Origin: Astropecten irregularis
Lineage: Eukaryota; Echinodermata; Asteroidea; Paxillosida; Astropectinidae
Assembly: GCA_963971285.1 (NCBI GenBank)
Contig: OZ020248.1
Coordinates: 22,589,873 to 22,653,872 of the forward strand
DNA length: 64,000 nucleotides
Direction: 5' to 3'
Made by a program: the position numbers and the translations under genes. Shown here in pieces: positions 54,474-63,967 of this stretch. Each line of letters starts with the position of its first letter. Positions within the stretch are counted from its first letter, which is position 1. The notes below the pieces were generated by a model. It was not told where the DNA came from and searched no databases. It saw only the letters and a program-made list of their open reading frames with translations.

Positions 54474-54479
54474 TTTATT
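54474..54479 (-). terminator. Poly(A) signal for NDUFA3
   Basis: AATAAA on the minus strand, about 910 bases after the NDUFA3 stop codon, and the first such hexamer I find in that direction. It implies a 3' untranslated region of roughly 0.9 kb. Confidence 0.45.
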
Positions 54480-55385
54480 AAACCAAATAATTTTTTTCTC
54501 TGTGTGAACACAAACACCACATGCAATTCAATGCCAATTTATCTATAGCTGAATCCTACAGGGCCCTTACAGGCGGCCATAGCTCGGGGGCCATCCGCAC
54601 CAACCTTGTGTCAAACCACATGCCTCTTAGCAATAGCCCCCACTTATGGCAGCCTCCAATGAAAGTCTGGCTGGGGCCTCAAGTCAGGGCACCAGTTTGT
54701 GCTGGTACTTGTACAACCTGCTCAGCATCTACCGGTAATCTCTCTAATCTTTTCACTCTGAAGCTTAACTAAGTTACTTCTTTCCAAAATCATGGCTCAA
54801 ATCCACTGATCTTCACAGGAATTATTGCTTAGCTAAAAAAGAAACATGCTAAGAACACCATGTGGCAGAATTCTGAGGATTGGATCCTTGCCAAATAGTT
54901 GGAAAGATTTGTAGAGCTAGGAAGAACTCCTCACAGCAATTGTTAAATATTAACAATCTGACTCAAGTTAGAAACAAACAACAGTAATTTAAAGTTGATT
55001 CGATAAATCTAAGCAACAGCGACTCTGGAATTTGAATTTCCTTTTAAAAATTAACTTTTCTATTGTCAACTGCAAGATTTTGCAATTGACAATTGGACAA
55101 CTTTTCTCTGTGCCCTGGACTGTATGTCTTTTGGTGAAATGTAAGCTTCCTTGAACATAAATAGTTTATAAAATAACAAAATGATGACCATTAGATTTAC
55201 AATTTCAACAACAAAATATACTTGAAGTCCTTCAACACAGATTTTTGAAGAGAAATAAAATGCCGCAAAACAAATTTGAGAACGTTGAAGTAGTGATTCA
55301 TGAATGTGCTGGATTGAAGATGACAATGACGGCCTAAATAATGACATGGGCAGGGTGAAGGGCGGACATTAGCTTTCCACAGTCA

Positions 55386-58300
55386 TCATATTGTCGATGG
55401 AGGGCCCGTCTTCCCTTCTACGTATCGCACTGGCGCTGTTGATAGAAAACAGAAAGGAAACCATTATCGATTAAAATCACCATAGGTATATCTGAAGATG
55501 CACAACACCAACTTGCCCCCCCCCCCTCTGGTCCCCGCCCACACCCAAGAATAACTACAATTTGTTTTTCACCTCCATGACTGTCTTTGAAGTCTTTCCT
55601 CTATTCATTGGCTTTAGTGTTAGAAGGACAGTTTCATTCCAACCCTTTGAAATGATTCATTTTGTTTTATACACATTGTGTTAAGAATTTAACGGGTGCC
55701 ACCATTTTGCATGTAACTAGTGTCTAGTGTGTGCCAATGTGCATTGGTGCTTAGGCCAATTGGCCAAGAACTTACATCGCACTTTCCTGAAAAGCTGACG
55801 CGCTTTTTTTGCAGTATATGCGAAGATACCTGTCGTGCTTTTCTACTGGATATCTGTTATCATAACACGATTTGGGAAAGTCAAATTCAGATCTGCATCT
55901 GCCTACAAATATAGACAGTGCTCAAGTTCGAAAAAATGATATGCCATTTATCACGTTTTGCGATGACACTCTACAAATGTACACAAAAAGAGGGAGTCTG
56001 CCATATGTCAATGATTGGGCGACTCAGCCAAGGAAAAATAAATAAATGTAAATGTATGTAATAAGACTCACTTGGATATTTGGTTGGCATCAGTTCGTTG
56101 GTCTTGGCCGCCCAATCCTTGTATGGCCAGAAAGCGTAAAATACAGCGGCTACACAAAGAAAGGAAACATGACATCTATCAGTGTACTGTAGGAAAAAGG
56201 CCTACAGTGTAGATTTTCTCCACTGACAAACAGTGTGGTGTCAGATTGGACAACAATATCAAGTGCAGGTTCTAAATACCTTTAAAGGTAGTATCATACT
56301 TTGGTTTTTATCAAAGAAATACAGATTCATGTGCAAAAACATCAAGGAAGATACAGTAACAGTCATCTGTGAAAATTTCAGTCCCATACGGTGCCCCCTT
56401 TTTGAGAAAACAGTGAAAAACAGCCACAGTATTTCTTAAGTCTTTTCTCTTTTATTTTTGATCTTTTAAAAGATCAATAAGATTTTCGGTCGTTGTTTTA
56501 CTCATTTCTGGATAAATACACCATTTCAGGCAGAACAATTTTAACGGTATGTTTCTACCACCACCATCTTCATACCCTGTAAGTTATACATTAATCTGTG
56601 AACATTTCTGTTTAGGTTTTCTTACCAAAGTATGATACTACCTTTAATATATTGGAGAGTCAGATTTATGAGAAACGGGTTTCGATCCTATCAGGATCTT
56701 TATCAAAGGCTAAAAATCAGATTGCTGCACACGGATGGTCATATATTTCACATAATGAAATGGCACATGAATGAAAGGTAATAATACATGATTGGTAAAG
56801 ATCACAGAGCAGCACTCACACTTTGTCTGATCCAGTATGTACATGAAATATTAAGCTCAATCGGACATTCTGAGTCACAAGAAAACAGCAAAAACCTGAC
56901 TCAATTTTTCTTATTAAACATAAAGAATGGTTTTGATCTTAACCCGAGATCAGAACTATTTTCGGTCTTGTTTTACTAATTTCTGGATAAATACACCATT
57001 TCAGCCAAAAATATTTTAACGGTATGTTTCTACAAGCACCATCTTCATATCCTGAAATTTATACAAAAATCTATAATAATGAACATTGCTGTTTTGGTAT
57101 GTTACCAATCCTGTACTGTACCTTTAATGCAGATGCACAAGTTATAAAGTGCAGCATTTACATTAATGTATGCAACACGGACAAAACTACAGACATGAGT
57201 AACAGTAAAATGGGAAAAAGGAAGACACAGCTTTCTTGTAAATCACATCTGATTAGATAAGATCCAATAAGAAAAGATCAGATAGATAGATAAGATCAGA
57301 TTATAATTAAGGTAATGCCTGGGCCTATAAGCTTGAATAAAAAGATCAAAGGATACTCATTGTAAGATTGAGAATGAACTTACGGATTATCCCAAGGCCT
57401 GCCGCTGCTACAAGAACCGGCTCATTGTCCCATGCATATTTCAGCCAGGGCATAAAACCTGCAGGTAAAAGATCGTCAACCATTTTTTTTAAAGTGAGGT
57501 TTTTTTTTCTCGATGCGTCCGGAAATTGGACAAACCCAATTTCTGAGCTCTTATGGGGGGTTTACGAAATGGAGGCTTAATCGGGCTCAGGCTCCAGCTC
57601 TGTCATCCATATGATGAAAATATACAGTAGGCCTAGGTTGTGGTTTTTCATTGAAGCTGTAGGCTAGCTCTGACTCTGTTTTCATTTTCAAGCCAGAGAA
57701 TCTACAACCGAACCGCAGCCAAAAGAATCTGTTTTTATACCAGCTATTTTAGAATAAAGCCTGCGTCTCCATTTCGTAAACGCCCCTAGGCTAGGGCCCT
57801 AATGTCAGTGCCTAGTAGGCCTAATACTGAATTGATGCAGCACAAAAATAATGACATGGGATGGCCTGCCCTAGGTGTTGAGAAACATCTTGTTTGACCT
57901 TAAATTAGGCCCAGCTCAAATAAGCTAAGGTAGAACAATTTCACGAAGTGGGAAAAAAAGTTTTGGCATTAGTGTAGTTTACGCCACCCATATTATTTTC
58001 AGTATTTATTTGGGTAAGAAACTGTTTTGTTTTCACTGAAATATTGCCGAAATAAGTTAATTTTAGGGTTTTCAGGACCCATGAATAAATTTGCTTTAAG
58101 TTTAAGTAACGAATCTTATTTTGGAACAGAAGAAGGTAAATAAATACTAAAAATGGTAACGGTTGACTAGTTGCGATGATCGTAACCCTAGGTCTGACCA
58201 GGGACTGGGACCTTAGGGTTACGACAAAACTTGTTTAAAAAAATGGGTACGACCTTTTTGGCCAACTCCTGAAGTACGTTTCCACTTAGTTTTACACTTT

Positions 58301-58484
58301 CCAAAATCCAAACACAAAATCTGACTACATGGATCTGATCGGTACTTATCAATGAGTCATATAAAATCGCTTTGAATATCGAAAGATCATTTTCTGCAGA
58401 AAAAATGACCAAAAACTTACCGAAGGTGTCGAGATTCCCTCCGTTTGCCGTCAGTCGGCCATTTTGAATAGTGCGCAGTGCCAT
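55386..58484 (-). CDS. NDUFA3: NADH dehydrogenase 1 alpha subcomplex subunit 3 (four exons)
   Basis: An accessory subunit of mitochondrial respiratory complex I, a small inner-membrane protein with one transmembrane helix. Coding exons on the minus strand: 58421-58484, 57384-57458, 56072-56149 and 55386-55435, all with GT-AG borders and matching phases. They give 88 residues, close to the usual 84 or so. The diagnostic part is LKYAWDNEPVLVAAAG in exon 2, which corresponds to the conserved LK-AWDKEPVLV segment and leads into the hydrophobic helix. PYKDWAAKTNELMPTKYP and TPVR follow, as in the family's PY(F)K...YP-PVR region. The N terminus (MALRTIQNG) is longer than in mammals. The start is the first ATG, in the context GAGATGG. 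A TGACGTAA (CRE-like) box lies 13 bases upstream and an AAAATGGCCGAC (YY1-like) box lies in exon 1. Introns 1-3 carry several MITEs. The stop is TGA at 55386-55388. Confidence 0.9.
56282..56646 (+). repeat. TTAA-ended MITE (family A) in NDUFA3 intron 2
   Basis: TTTAAAGGTAGTATCATACT to CAAAGTATGATACTACCTTT, all inner landmarks intact. It lies between NDUFA3 exons 2 and 3. Confidence 0.9.
56671..56714 (-). repeat. Family H hairpin fragment in NDUFA3 intron
   Basis: GGGTTTCGATCCTATCAGGA then TCTTTATCAAAGGCTA, the minus-orientation hairpin without its tail. Confidence 0.55.
56773..57127. repeat. TTAA-ended MITE (family B) in NDUFA3 intron
   Basis: AAAGGTAATAATACATGATT to ACCAATCCTGTACTGTACCT. 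AATATTAAGCTCAATCGGAC and ACCATTTCAGCCAAAAATAT are the complements of family B words. Confidence 0.8.
57555..57786. repeat. TTTACGAAATGGAGG element (family D) in NDUFA3 intron 1
   Basis: GGGGGGTTTACGAAATGGAG to CTCCATTTCGTAAACGCCCC, centre GCCAGAGAATCTACAACCGA. The hexamer arm is short here (GGGCTCAGGCTCC). Confidence 0.8.
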
Positions 58485-58640
58485 CTCGACCAAATTACGT
58501 CATGCGCAATGCCGTTTTGGCTGTTCCACCTTTCAAACTCAAACTCGCAGCCCTATGGAGGGTGTTCCCAGAATAACAAGTGCGCTGTGCATGATATACC
58601 GTGCACACGCATATCGTATACAGTATGGAGGAGGTTTTTT
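57955..58640. repeat. Left arm of the NDUFA3 promoter/exon 1 inverted duplication
   Basis: Its complement matches 59715-60500. The core 58170-58565 is nearly identical to the right arm (about ten differences in 400 bases by eye); beyond it both outer and inner flanks match more loosely. It contains NDUFA3 exon 1, the 5' splice site and the proximal promoter. Confidence 0.9.
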
Positions 58641-59014
58641 TTTAAGTCCGCATTGTTTGCCCATGTCAAGCTGCCGCTGACAATTCAAATCTTTCATCAT
58701 GAACTAAAGGAAATTGCTAAGATTATCAAATGATTTCCTTTATATGGTCCCACAAACAGACAAAATATGTTAGCAGGTCACAAACTCGGTGCCGACCCAA
58801 TCCATGATCAAACAGAATAAAAAGGTCATCCACCTCATCACAGATCGCGCAGTGGTCGGAATTAACGCTGGACTGAAAAATATATCCGGTCATCAATTAC
58901 ACAAAAAATGATCATACCCGGTAGGACAGTGAGGACATGTTAGTAAAAATATCACCGGAATATTCCACTGCGGATCGCGGAAAAACCACAATTTCTTACT
59001 GCAAATCTGTAGTT

Positions 59015-59192
59015 CTGTACCGAGCCGTATACGGTAACGAACCCGGCCGCGATCCAAAAAGGTGCCGACCGAGCGCAACATTTCAAGCCCACGGCGAAAT
59101 CTGTACCGAGCCGGCCGGCCGTGAGCCACCGACCGTAACGGTGGAGCGACGCCGGCCGCGATCCAAAAAGGTAGGCCTTCCGACCGAGCGCA
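59015..59192. repeat. GC-rich tandem duplication in the spacer
   Basis: CGGCCGCGATCCAAAAAGGT and CCGACCGAGCGCA each occur twice about 108 bases apart, and CTGTACCGAGCCG twice about 86 bases apart. The block lies in the roughly 1-kb spacer between the two opposed NDUFA3 promoters. Reading frames in it appear incidental. Confidence 0.6.
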
Positions 59193-59714
59193 TGCAATAT
59201 ACACTTCATTTTAAGCACACGGCACGTGTGTAACGTACTGATTGAGACTTTCGCTGGTGCACGTTTGCTTTGAAACTGTGGCTATTACGCACGCGGATAC
59301 CAGGCTGTCTTTCTCTGCGGTGTGGGCAATGTTTGTACGTCTTAATCTTTTAATGCGATCGTCGGTCGGTTTCGGAAGGATTTCACTATAATTTTTTTAG
59401 ATTCAGTATAATTATGAAAAGAGTGTTTCTACTTGGCCAATTGAACAAAATATTGAATACTGAAATTGAAATTCAAGTAAGATTTATAAGCTGATCAGCC
59501 GACGATTTACGGTACGGAAGGACGGTCGATCAGAATATTTTTATTTTTATTTAGATTTCGCATGTGTTCGATGTCGGCCTGTGTTGGTTGTCGGAAACAA
59601 ATCACGCCGTATACGTTTTTCTTCACCTGTCATATCAGAAGAGCGGCGGAAAATAAACTTAATTCGGCAGTTTCGGCGCACGGGTCTGGTCAATTCAATA
59701 ATCTGTGATTTATT

Positions 59715-60500
59715 TGACGGACACGCTCACACACTGTATGCGATATGCCGTGTATAGCACTGTACAACGCACGTGATACGAGCCCTCCATAGGGCTGCGA
59801 GTTTGAGTTTGAAAGGTGGAACAGCCAAAACGACATTGCGCATGACGTAATTTGGTCGAGATGGCACTGCGCACTATTCAAAATGGCCGACTGACGGCAA
59901 ACGGTGGGAATCTCGACACCTTCGGTAAGTTTTTGGTCATTTTTTCTGCAGAAAATGATCTTTCGATATTCAAAGCGGTTTTATATGACTCATTGATAAG
60001 TACCGATCAGATCCATGTAGTCAGATTTTGTGTTTGGCTTTTGGAAAGTGGAAAACTAAGTGGAAACGTACTTCAGGAGTTGGCCAAAAAGGTCGTACCC
60101 ATTTTTTTAAACAAGTTTTGTCGTAACCCTAAGGTCCCAGTCCCTGGTCAGACCTAGGGTTACGATCATCGCAACTAACGGTTGACAAGCAGGTCCGATA
60201 CCTATAAAGGGAATAAAAACAACTTAATAGTTTCTACTGCTCCAAAATGATATTTTTTACTTTCAGCAAATGTTCCTGAGTCCTTAAATCCCCAGATAAA
60301 AGAATTGTGTGCAACATTTCACTTTTTCAGAGTAAAAATACAATTTTCTTACCTGTTTGTTTGCAAACTTCAAAACAGACAGACAAAACAGTTTCATTCC
60401 CTTTACTAGTTTATAAGTATCGGACCTGCTTGTACACCGTTACCCTGAAAATAATATGGGTGGCGTAAACTACACTAACCCCAAAGTTTTTTACAAATCA
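59715..60500 (+). pseudogene. Inverted copy of NDUFA3 promoter and exon 1
   Basis: The right arm of the inverted duplication. The exon 1 copy is 59861-59924, keeps the ATG, all 21 codons (one synonymous change, GGA to GGT, seen) and the GTAAGT donor at 59925. The CRE-like TGACGTAA and the YY1-like AAAATGGCCGAC are also intact. No copy of exons 2-4 was found downstream on this strand, so it cannot make NDUFA3 by itself. It might still be transcribed, or splice into something beyond the window. A 265-bp inverted-repeat element (60177-60441) is inserted in this arm. Confidence 0.75.
60177..60441. repeat. CAAGCAGGTCCGATA inverted-repeat MITE (family P)
   Basis: AACGGTTGACAAGCAGGTCC at the left, GGACCTGCTTGTACACCGTT at the right; the arms pair over about 32 bases with three mismatches. 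It is absent at the matching place in the left arm of the duplication, so it inserted after that duplication or was lost there. Confidence 0.75.
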
Positions 60501-60621
60501 CATTTAGTCGGATTCTCAGAACAGAAAGAAGTTAGACATTGAATGATTGACAGAACAGAGAACTTTACGTTGTAACTTGTATAACGTTAGAACAGTGTGT
60601 TGAAACATTGGCAATGCAGAC

Positions 60622-60807
60622 TCATGTGTCAATCAACAAAAAACATAACAAAGGGAGGTCCTGATCGCCAGGCGTCACTCTGCAAGAAGTTAAGTACATT
60701 CTTTCCAAGATTTCGTTCAAATTTATACGTTTCAGTCGACGAATAGACATGAAAAACTGACCCTTTTTCCAAGCTTGCCTCGCCGGAGAAAGAGCTCGGG
60801 TCGCCAT
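60622..60807 (-). CDS. Possible first exon of an unidentified gene
   Basis: On the minus strand, CAAGATGGCGACC is the classic YY1-type sequence around a start codon, common at housekeeping and mitochondrial gene starts. From that ATG the frame reads MATRALSPARQAWKKGQFFM and continues for 61 codons, with a basic helix-like segment SIRRLKRINLNEILERMYL. This resembles a mitochondrial presequence, but I do not recognise the protein. No strong 5' splice site was found before the stop at 60622. Conserved start context is the main support. Confidence 0.35.
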   Translation of the reverse strand: MATRALSPARQAWKKGQFFMSIRRLKRINLNEILERMYLTSCRVTPGDQDLPLLCFLLIDT

Positions 60808-61022
60808 CTTGTCAATGAACAGCGCCCTCAATGTTATAATTTTTATGGTGACGCGGAAAGGACGTTGCTTATTGCAGTAGCCATAATGTTTGTCAAGTCG
60901 GTCGCAATACCAATGGCGTAGACAGGCTCTCAGACCTGGGGGGTTGATCCTCTAGTTGGGTCGTACTAAGGCCTTGTTGAACGGATCAAGAGTCGTGCAC
61001 ATACGCACGCACACCGAAGACC

Positions 61023-61258
61023 AGCAGCGTTCCTGGCAGTTTATCCTTGCGTTTCATCTCTCAAACGCATGTTGTATGCTTTTAACAATAATTAAATACT
61101 TTTTAACTGGCATACATTGCATGATTATACTAAAGTTTTAATTTTCCCACGACAGAAACCTGGGGGGGGGGGGTTGATTGTACACACCAACCCCCCCACC
61201 TTAAATTCTGTGGGGGATGCAACCCCCCAACCCCCCCGGTATATACGCCCCTGCGCAA
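61023..61258 (-). repeat. Poly-G/poly-C dispersed element (family L), inverted
   Basis: TTCCTGGCAGTTTATCCTTG, AAACGCATGTTGTATGCTTT, CGACAGAAACCT plus G-run, then GGGGGATGCAACCCCC and CCCGGTATATACGCCCCTG. It is the complement of 25056-25275 over its full length. Confidence 0.8.
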
Positions 61259-61302
61259 TACAAATGTCATAGTTTGTATTCCATAGTTTGTTTATTTTTC
61301 AG

Positions 61303-61451
61303 TGCTGTGTCCGAGTCCGATTAGTCCATCCGAGGGGGACACCGAGTCCCAGTCCGGCATGCATAATATACATAATAAATCAAAATCACCAAAGACACCA
61401 AAATGTAGTGGTTCAAATCAAAACAGCTTAGAAATTAGTAGAGAGACCTGA
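61303..61451 (+). CDS. Candidate terminal coding exon, 48 codons
   Basis: GTTTGTTTATTTTTCAG is a very good splice acceptor. With two bases completing an earlier codon, the frame reads LCPSPISPSEGDTESQSG and continues through a Lys/Ser/Pro-rich tail to TGA. The first part looks like protein in composition; the tail is AT-rich. No partner exon or known family is identified. It could be the last exon of a gene starting far upstream, or chance. Confidence 0.3.
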
Positions 61452-61533
61452 AACTTATGTACTGGAAAGTGGAAATGGAGTGTTCATTTTGAAAACTGCC
61501 CTCTTTTGCAATAATAAAAATAATTGTAGTTTA

Positions 61534-61921
61534 TTTAAAGGCATTGCATACGTTTGGTAATGACTCTGACAAATATATGGCAATAAAAACTTACTTGGTG
61601 AGAAGTACAGCTGCTTTGGATAGTATAATGCATATTGAGAAACGTTCAATTCGAAGTACCGCGGTTATGGAAAAATATGTCACTTTTTATCTCCAAAAAT
61701 TATGAATCTGAGAAGCGTTGTGGCCGTAACGCTTCTCAGCTATTGACTAACTGTTATCTGGCGTGAAATAACCGCTCTAGTTTGTCGCCAAAATCTCAAA
61801 AACGCTACCACCTTTTGAATTGAAACTTTCACAGGTTAGTTTTATGGTATATATATACAATTATATTGGTTTGAAACAAACAGTAGGCTCAAATTACCAA
61901 ACGTATGCAATCCCTTTAAAG
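61534..61921. repeat. GGCATTGCATACGTTTGGTAAT inverted-repeat element (family N)
   Basis: TTTAAAGGCATTGCATACGT and TTTGGTAAT on the left pair with ATTACCAAACGTATGCAAT and CCCTTTAAA on the right. It contains GAAGCGTTGTGGCCGTAACG next to CTTCTCAGC. About 388 bases, non-coding. Confidence 0.85.
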
Positions 61922-61974
61922 TATAAATACGAAGGATTTAAGAAATTGAAGGATACTTCTCTTTGAAAACGTCG

Positions 61975-62135
61975 CCGGTTAGGCCTACCTCTGCGGACCG
62001 GGTTCTATTCCGGCTCGGTCCACAAGTGGATTGGTTTTCAGTCCCTACCTGACTCTGTGGGTTCAAGTTACCCAGAATATTACTCTGGGGTTTTCCCGCT
62101 CCTACCTCTAAAACTGCCATCTTCTTCTCATCTTC
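61975..62135 (+). repeat. SINE-like dispersed repeat
   Basis: GGGTTCTATTCCGGCTCGG resembles a tRNA B box, followed by CACAAGTGGATTGGTTTTCA, CCCTACCTGACTCTGTGGG and GGGGTTTTCCCGCTCCTACC. This series of words is familiar to me from tRNA-derived SINEs of marine invertebrates; only one copy is in this window. Confidence 0.4.
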
Positions 62136-62932
62136 TCAACTTCCAGAACCCTGGATGGCCTTTCGGAATACTACAAGGTACAAGGGGGACGCGCGTATCC
62201 CCAGTCATGGGTGTGAGGCCGGTGACCACAACCCTTGTTCCTCTGATGCACCCTGACCAGGAACGCCCAGCAGGTTCGGCCGTTCCTGCCAGGTGACGAG
62301 ATGGCTGGACACGGGTCCCTGTTTGTCCAAGTGACTGCCTGTGTATTGTTGCATCCCTGAAGCTGCTGGACGTATGCACCGAGGAAAAGTGACTGTCTAG
62401 CACGGGGGAAGTTCCACTCCGCCACGGCCCCTATTTCCCCCGTTGAATTACGGTAAGAGGCATTAGATTAATGAGCATAACTGTACGCCTATTTCAGATC
62501 ATGCTGTATATAATCCCTGCACTTGCACCAATACAGGTGTTTACCAGGCTCGGTTCTACAGGGGGGAGGCTTGAGCCAAAAAAATGCAATTGAAAAAAAT
62601 ATGGAAACTTGGAAACTGGAACTTTTCAGTATAGTAAGCGCCAATTACATAAACAAAAACGCGTTGTTAAAGGTGGATGTTTTTCTACTCCTAATAAGAC
62701 ATAGCAGGTTAGTAATGGCTCTTCTAGCCCCCCCCCCCCCCCTCCCCCCCAAAAAAAACGCGCCTGGTTTTACCGAATCCTGAGCCAGCTAGAATGACCC
62801 AAATTTGTCCCTAGGACAAAAACATTATGCCTCAGAGACAATCATTTTAGAGTCCATTCCCCTTGCACGAAATCGGCACTGACTCACGATGGGAGCGCCA
62901 CCGTTGCGATGGATGGACATTTTTTTTTTTAT
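62136..62932. other. Intergenic, no gene recognised
   Basis: Moderate GC to 62450, then AT-rich with a C-run at about 62730-62750. No convincing exon or shared repeat. Confidence 0.4.
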
Positions 62933-63293
62933 TAAAGGTAGTACTAGTATCATACTTTGGTTTTTGTCAAAGAAATGCAGATTCATGGGCACAAAATATC
63001 CAGGAAGATACAGTCACAGTCATCTGTGAAAATAATTTCAGTCCCATACGGTGCCCACTTCACTTTTGAGAAAATCGTGAAAAACGGCCACAGTATTCTT
63101 AAGTCTTTTCTCTTTTAAAGATCAAAAAGATTTTTGGTCGTTGTTTTACTAATTTCTGGATAAATACACAATTTCAGGCGGAAATATTATAACGGTATGT
63201 TTCTACCAGCGCCATCATTATACCCTGTAAGTTATACGTAAATCTGTGAGCATTTCTGTTTTGGTTTCTTACCAAACTATGATACTACCTTTA
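62933..63293 (+). repeat. TTAA-ended MITE (family A)
   Basis: TTAAAGGTAGTACTAGTATC to CCAAACTATGATACTACCTT; the centre has a short deletion around the GATC palindrome. Confidence 0.85.
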
Positions 63294-63424
63294 GTGTTTT
63301 CTCACGAAATCACGCAGATCAAAAGACAAGTGCCATACCAGTTAAGTAAAGTCAGAGTTGCAGAGCCTGTTCATCGACCGAAAAGGGCCTCTTAGAAATA
63401 TCGTACTGGGATCAATTTGACAGA

Positions 63425-63737
63425 CCTTCCTATCAAAGGAAATTTCATACTTTTTGTCAAAGAAAATAGATTCATGGGCACAAAATATCAAGAAAGATCC
63501 ATTATAACAGTCATCTGTGAAATTCCCAGTCCCATGCGGTGCCCACGGTTTGAGAAAACAGTGAGAAACGTAAATCGTTTTACTCTTTTCTTGATAAATA
63601 CAGCATTTCAGGCACACAAATTAAGGGTGTTTCTACCATCAACATGCATCTTTATACCCTGTACGTTATAGGTCAATATGTGAAGATTTCTGTTTGTGTA
63701 TACTATACCAAAGTATCATAACATAATACCTTTAAAA
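63425..63737 (+). repeat. Family A MITE, diverged
   Basis: AAGGAAATTTCATACTTTTT, GTCCCATGCGGTGCCCACGG, AATACAGCATTTCAGGCAC, and the end CCAAAGTATCATAACATAAT plus ACCTTTAAA. Confidence 0.75.
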
Positions 63738-63967
63738 TGACGAGTGCCATAATTCGACACAAATAAAATAATTATGCAGCACTCGGCATTCGTTATTTCC
63801 TGCAGGTTATGTTCCCATTATAAGTTAATCATTGTTATTTTTCACAGAGCGTATTATTATTTGTGTTTGTGTGTGTGTTTTTTTTTTTATGGAAACGAAT
63901 ATAATTTCGCATAGTGATATTAAATAACTAACCACGCCTGTACTTGTGGCAGTTCGTCCAAGTTTAC

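Noticed and set aside
58188-58420. A 100-residue open frame continuing from NDUFA3 exon 1, also present in the inverted copy at 59925-60157
   Set aside because: It is the start of intron 1 read through. The GTAAGT donor and the matching exon 2 show that the real protein leaves the frame at 58421.
58893-59233. Open frames of about 100 codons on both strands in the spacer between the NDUFA3 copies
   Set aside because: They follow from the GC-rich tandem duplication at 59015-59192; no protein-like character is seen.
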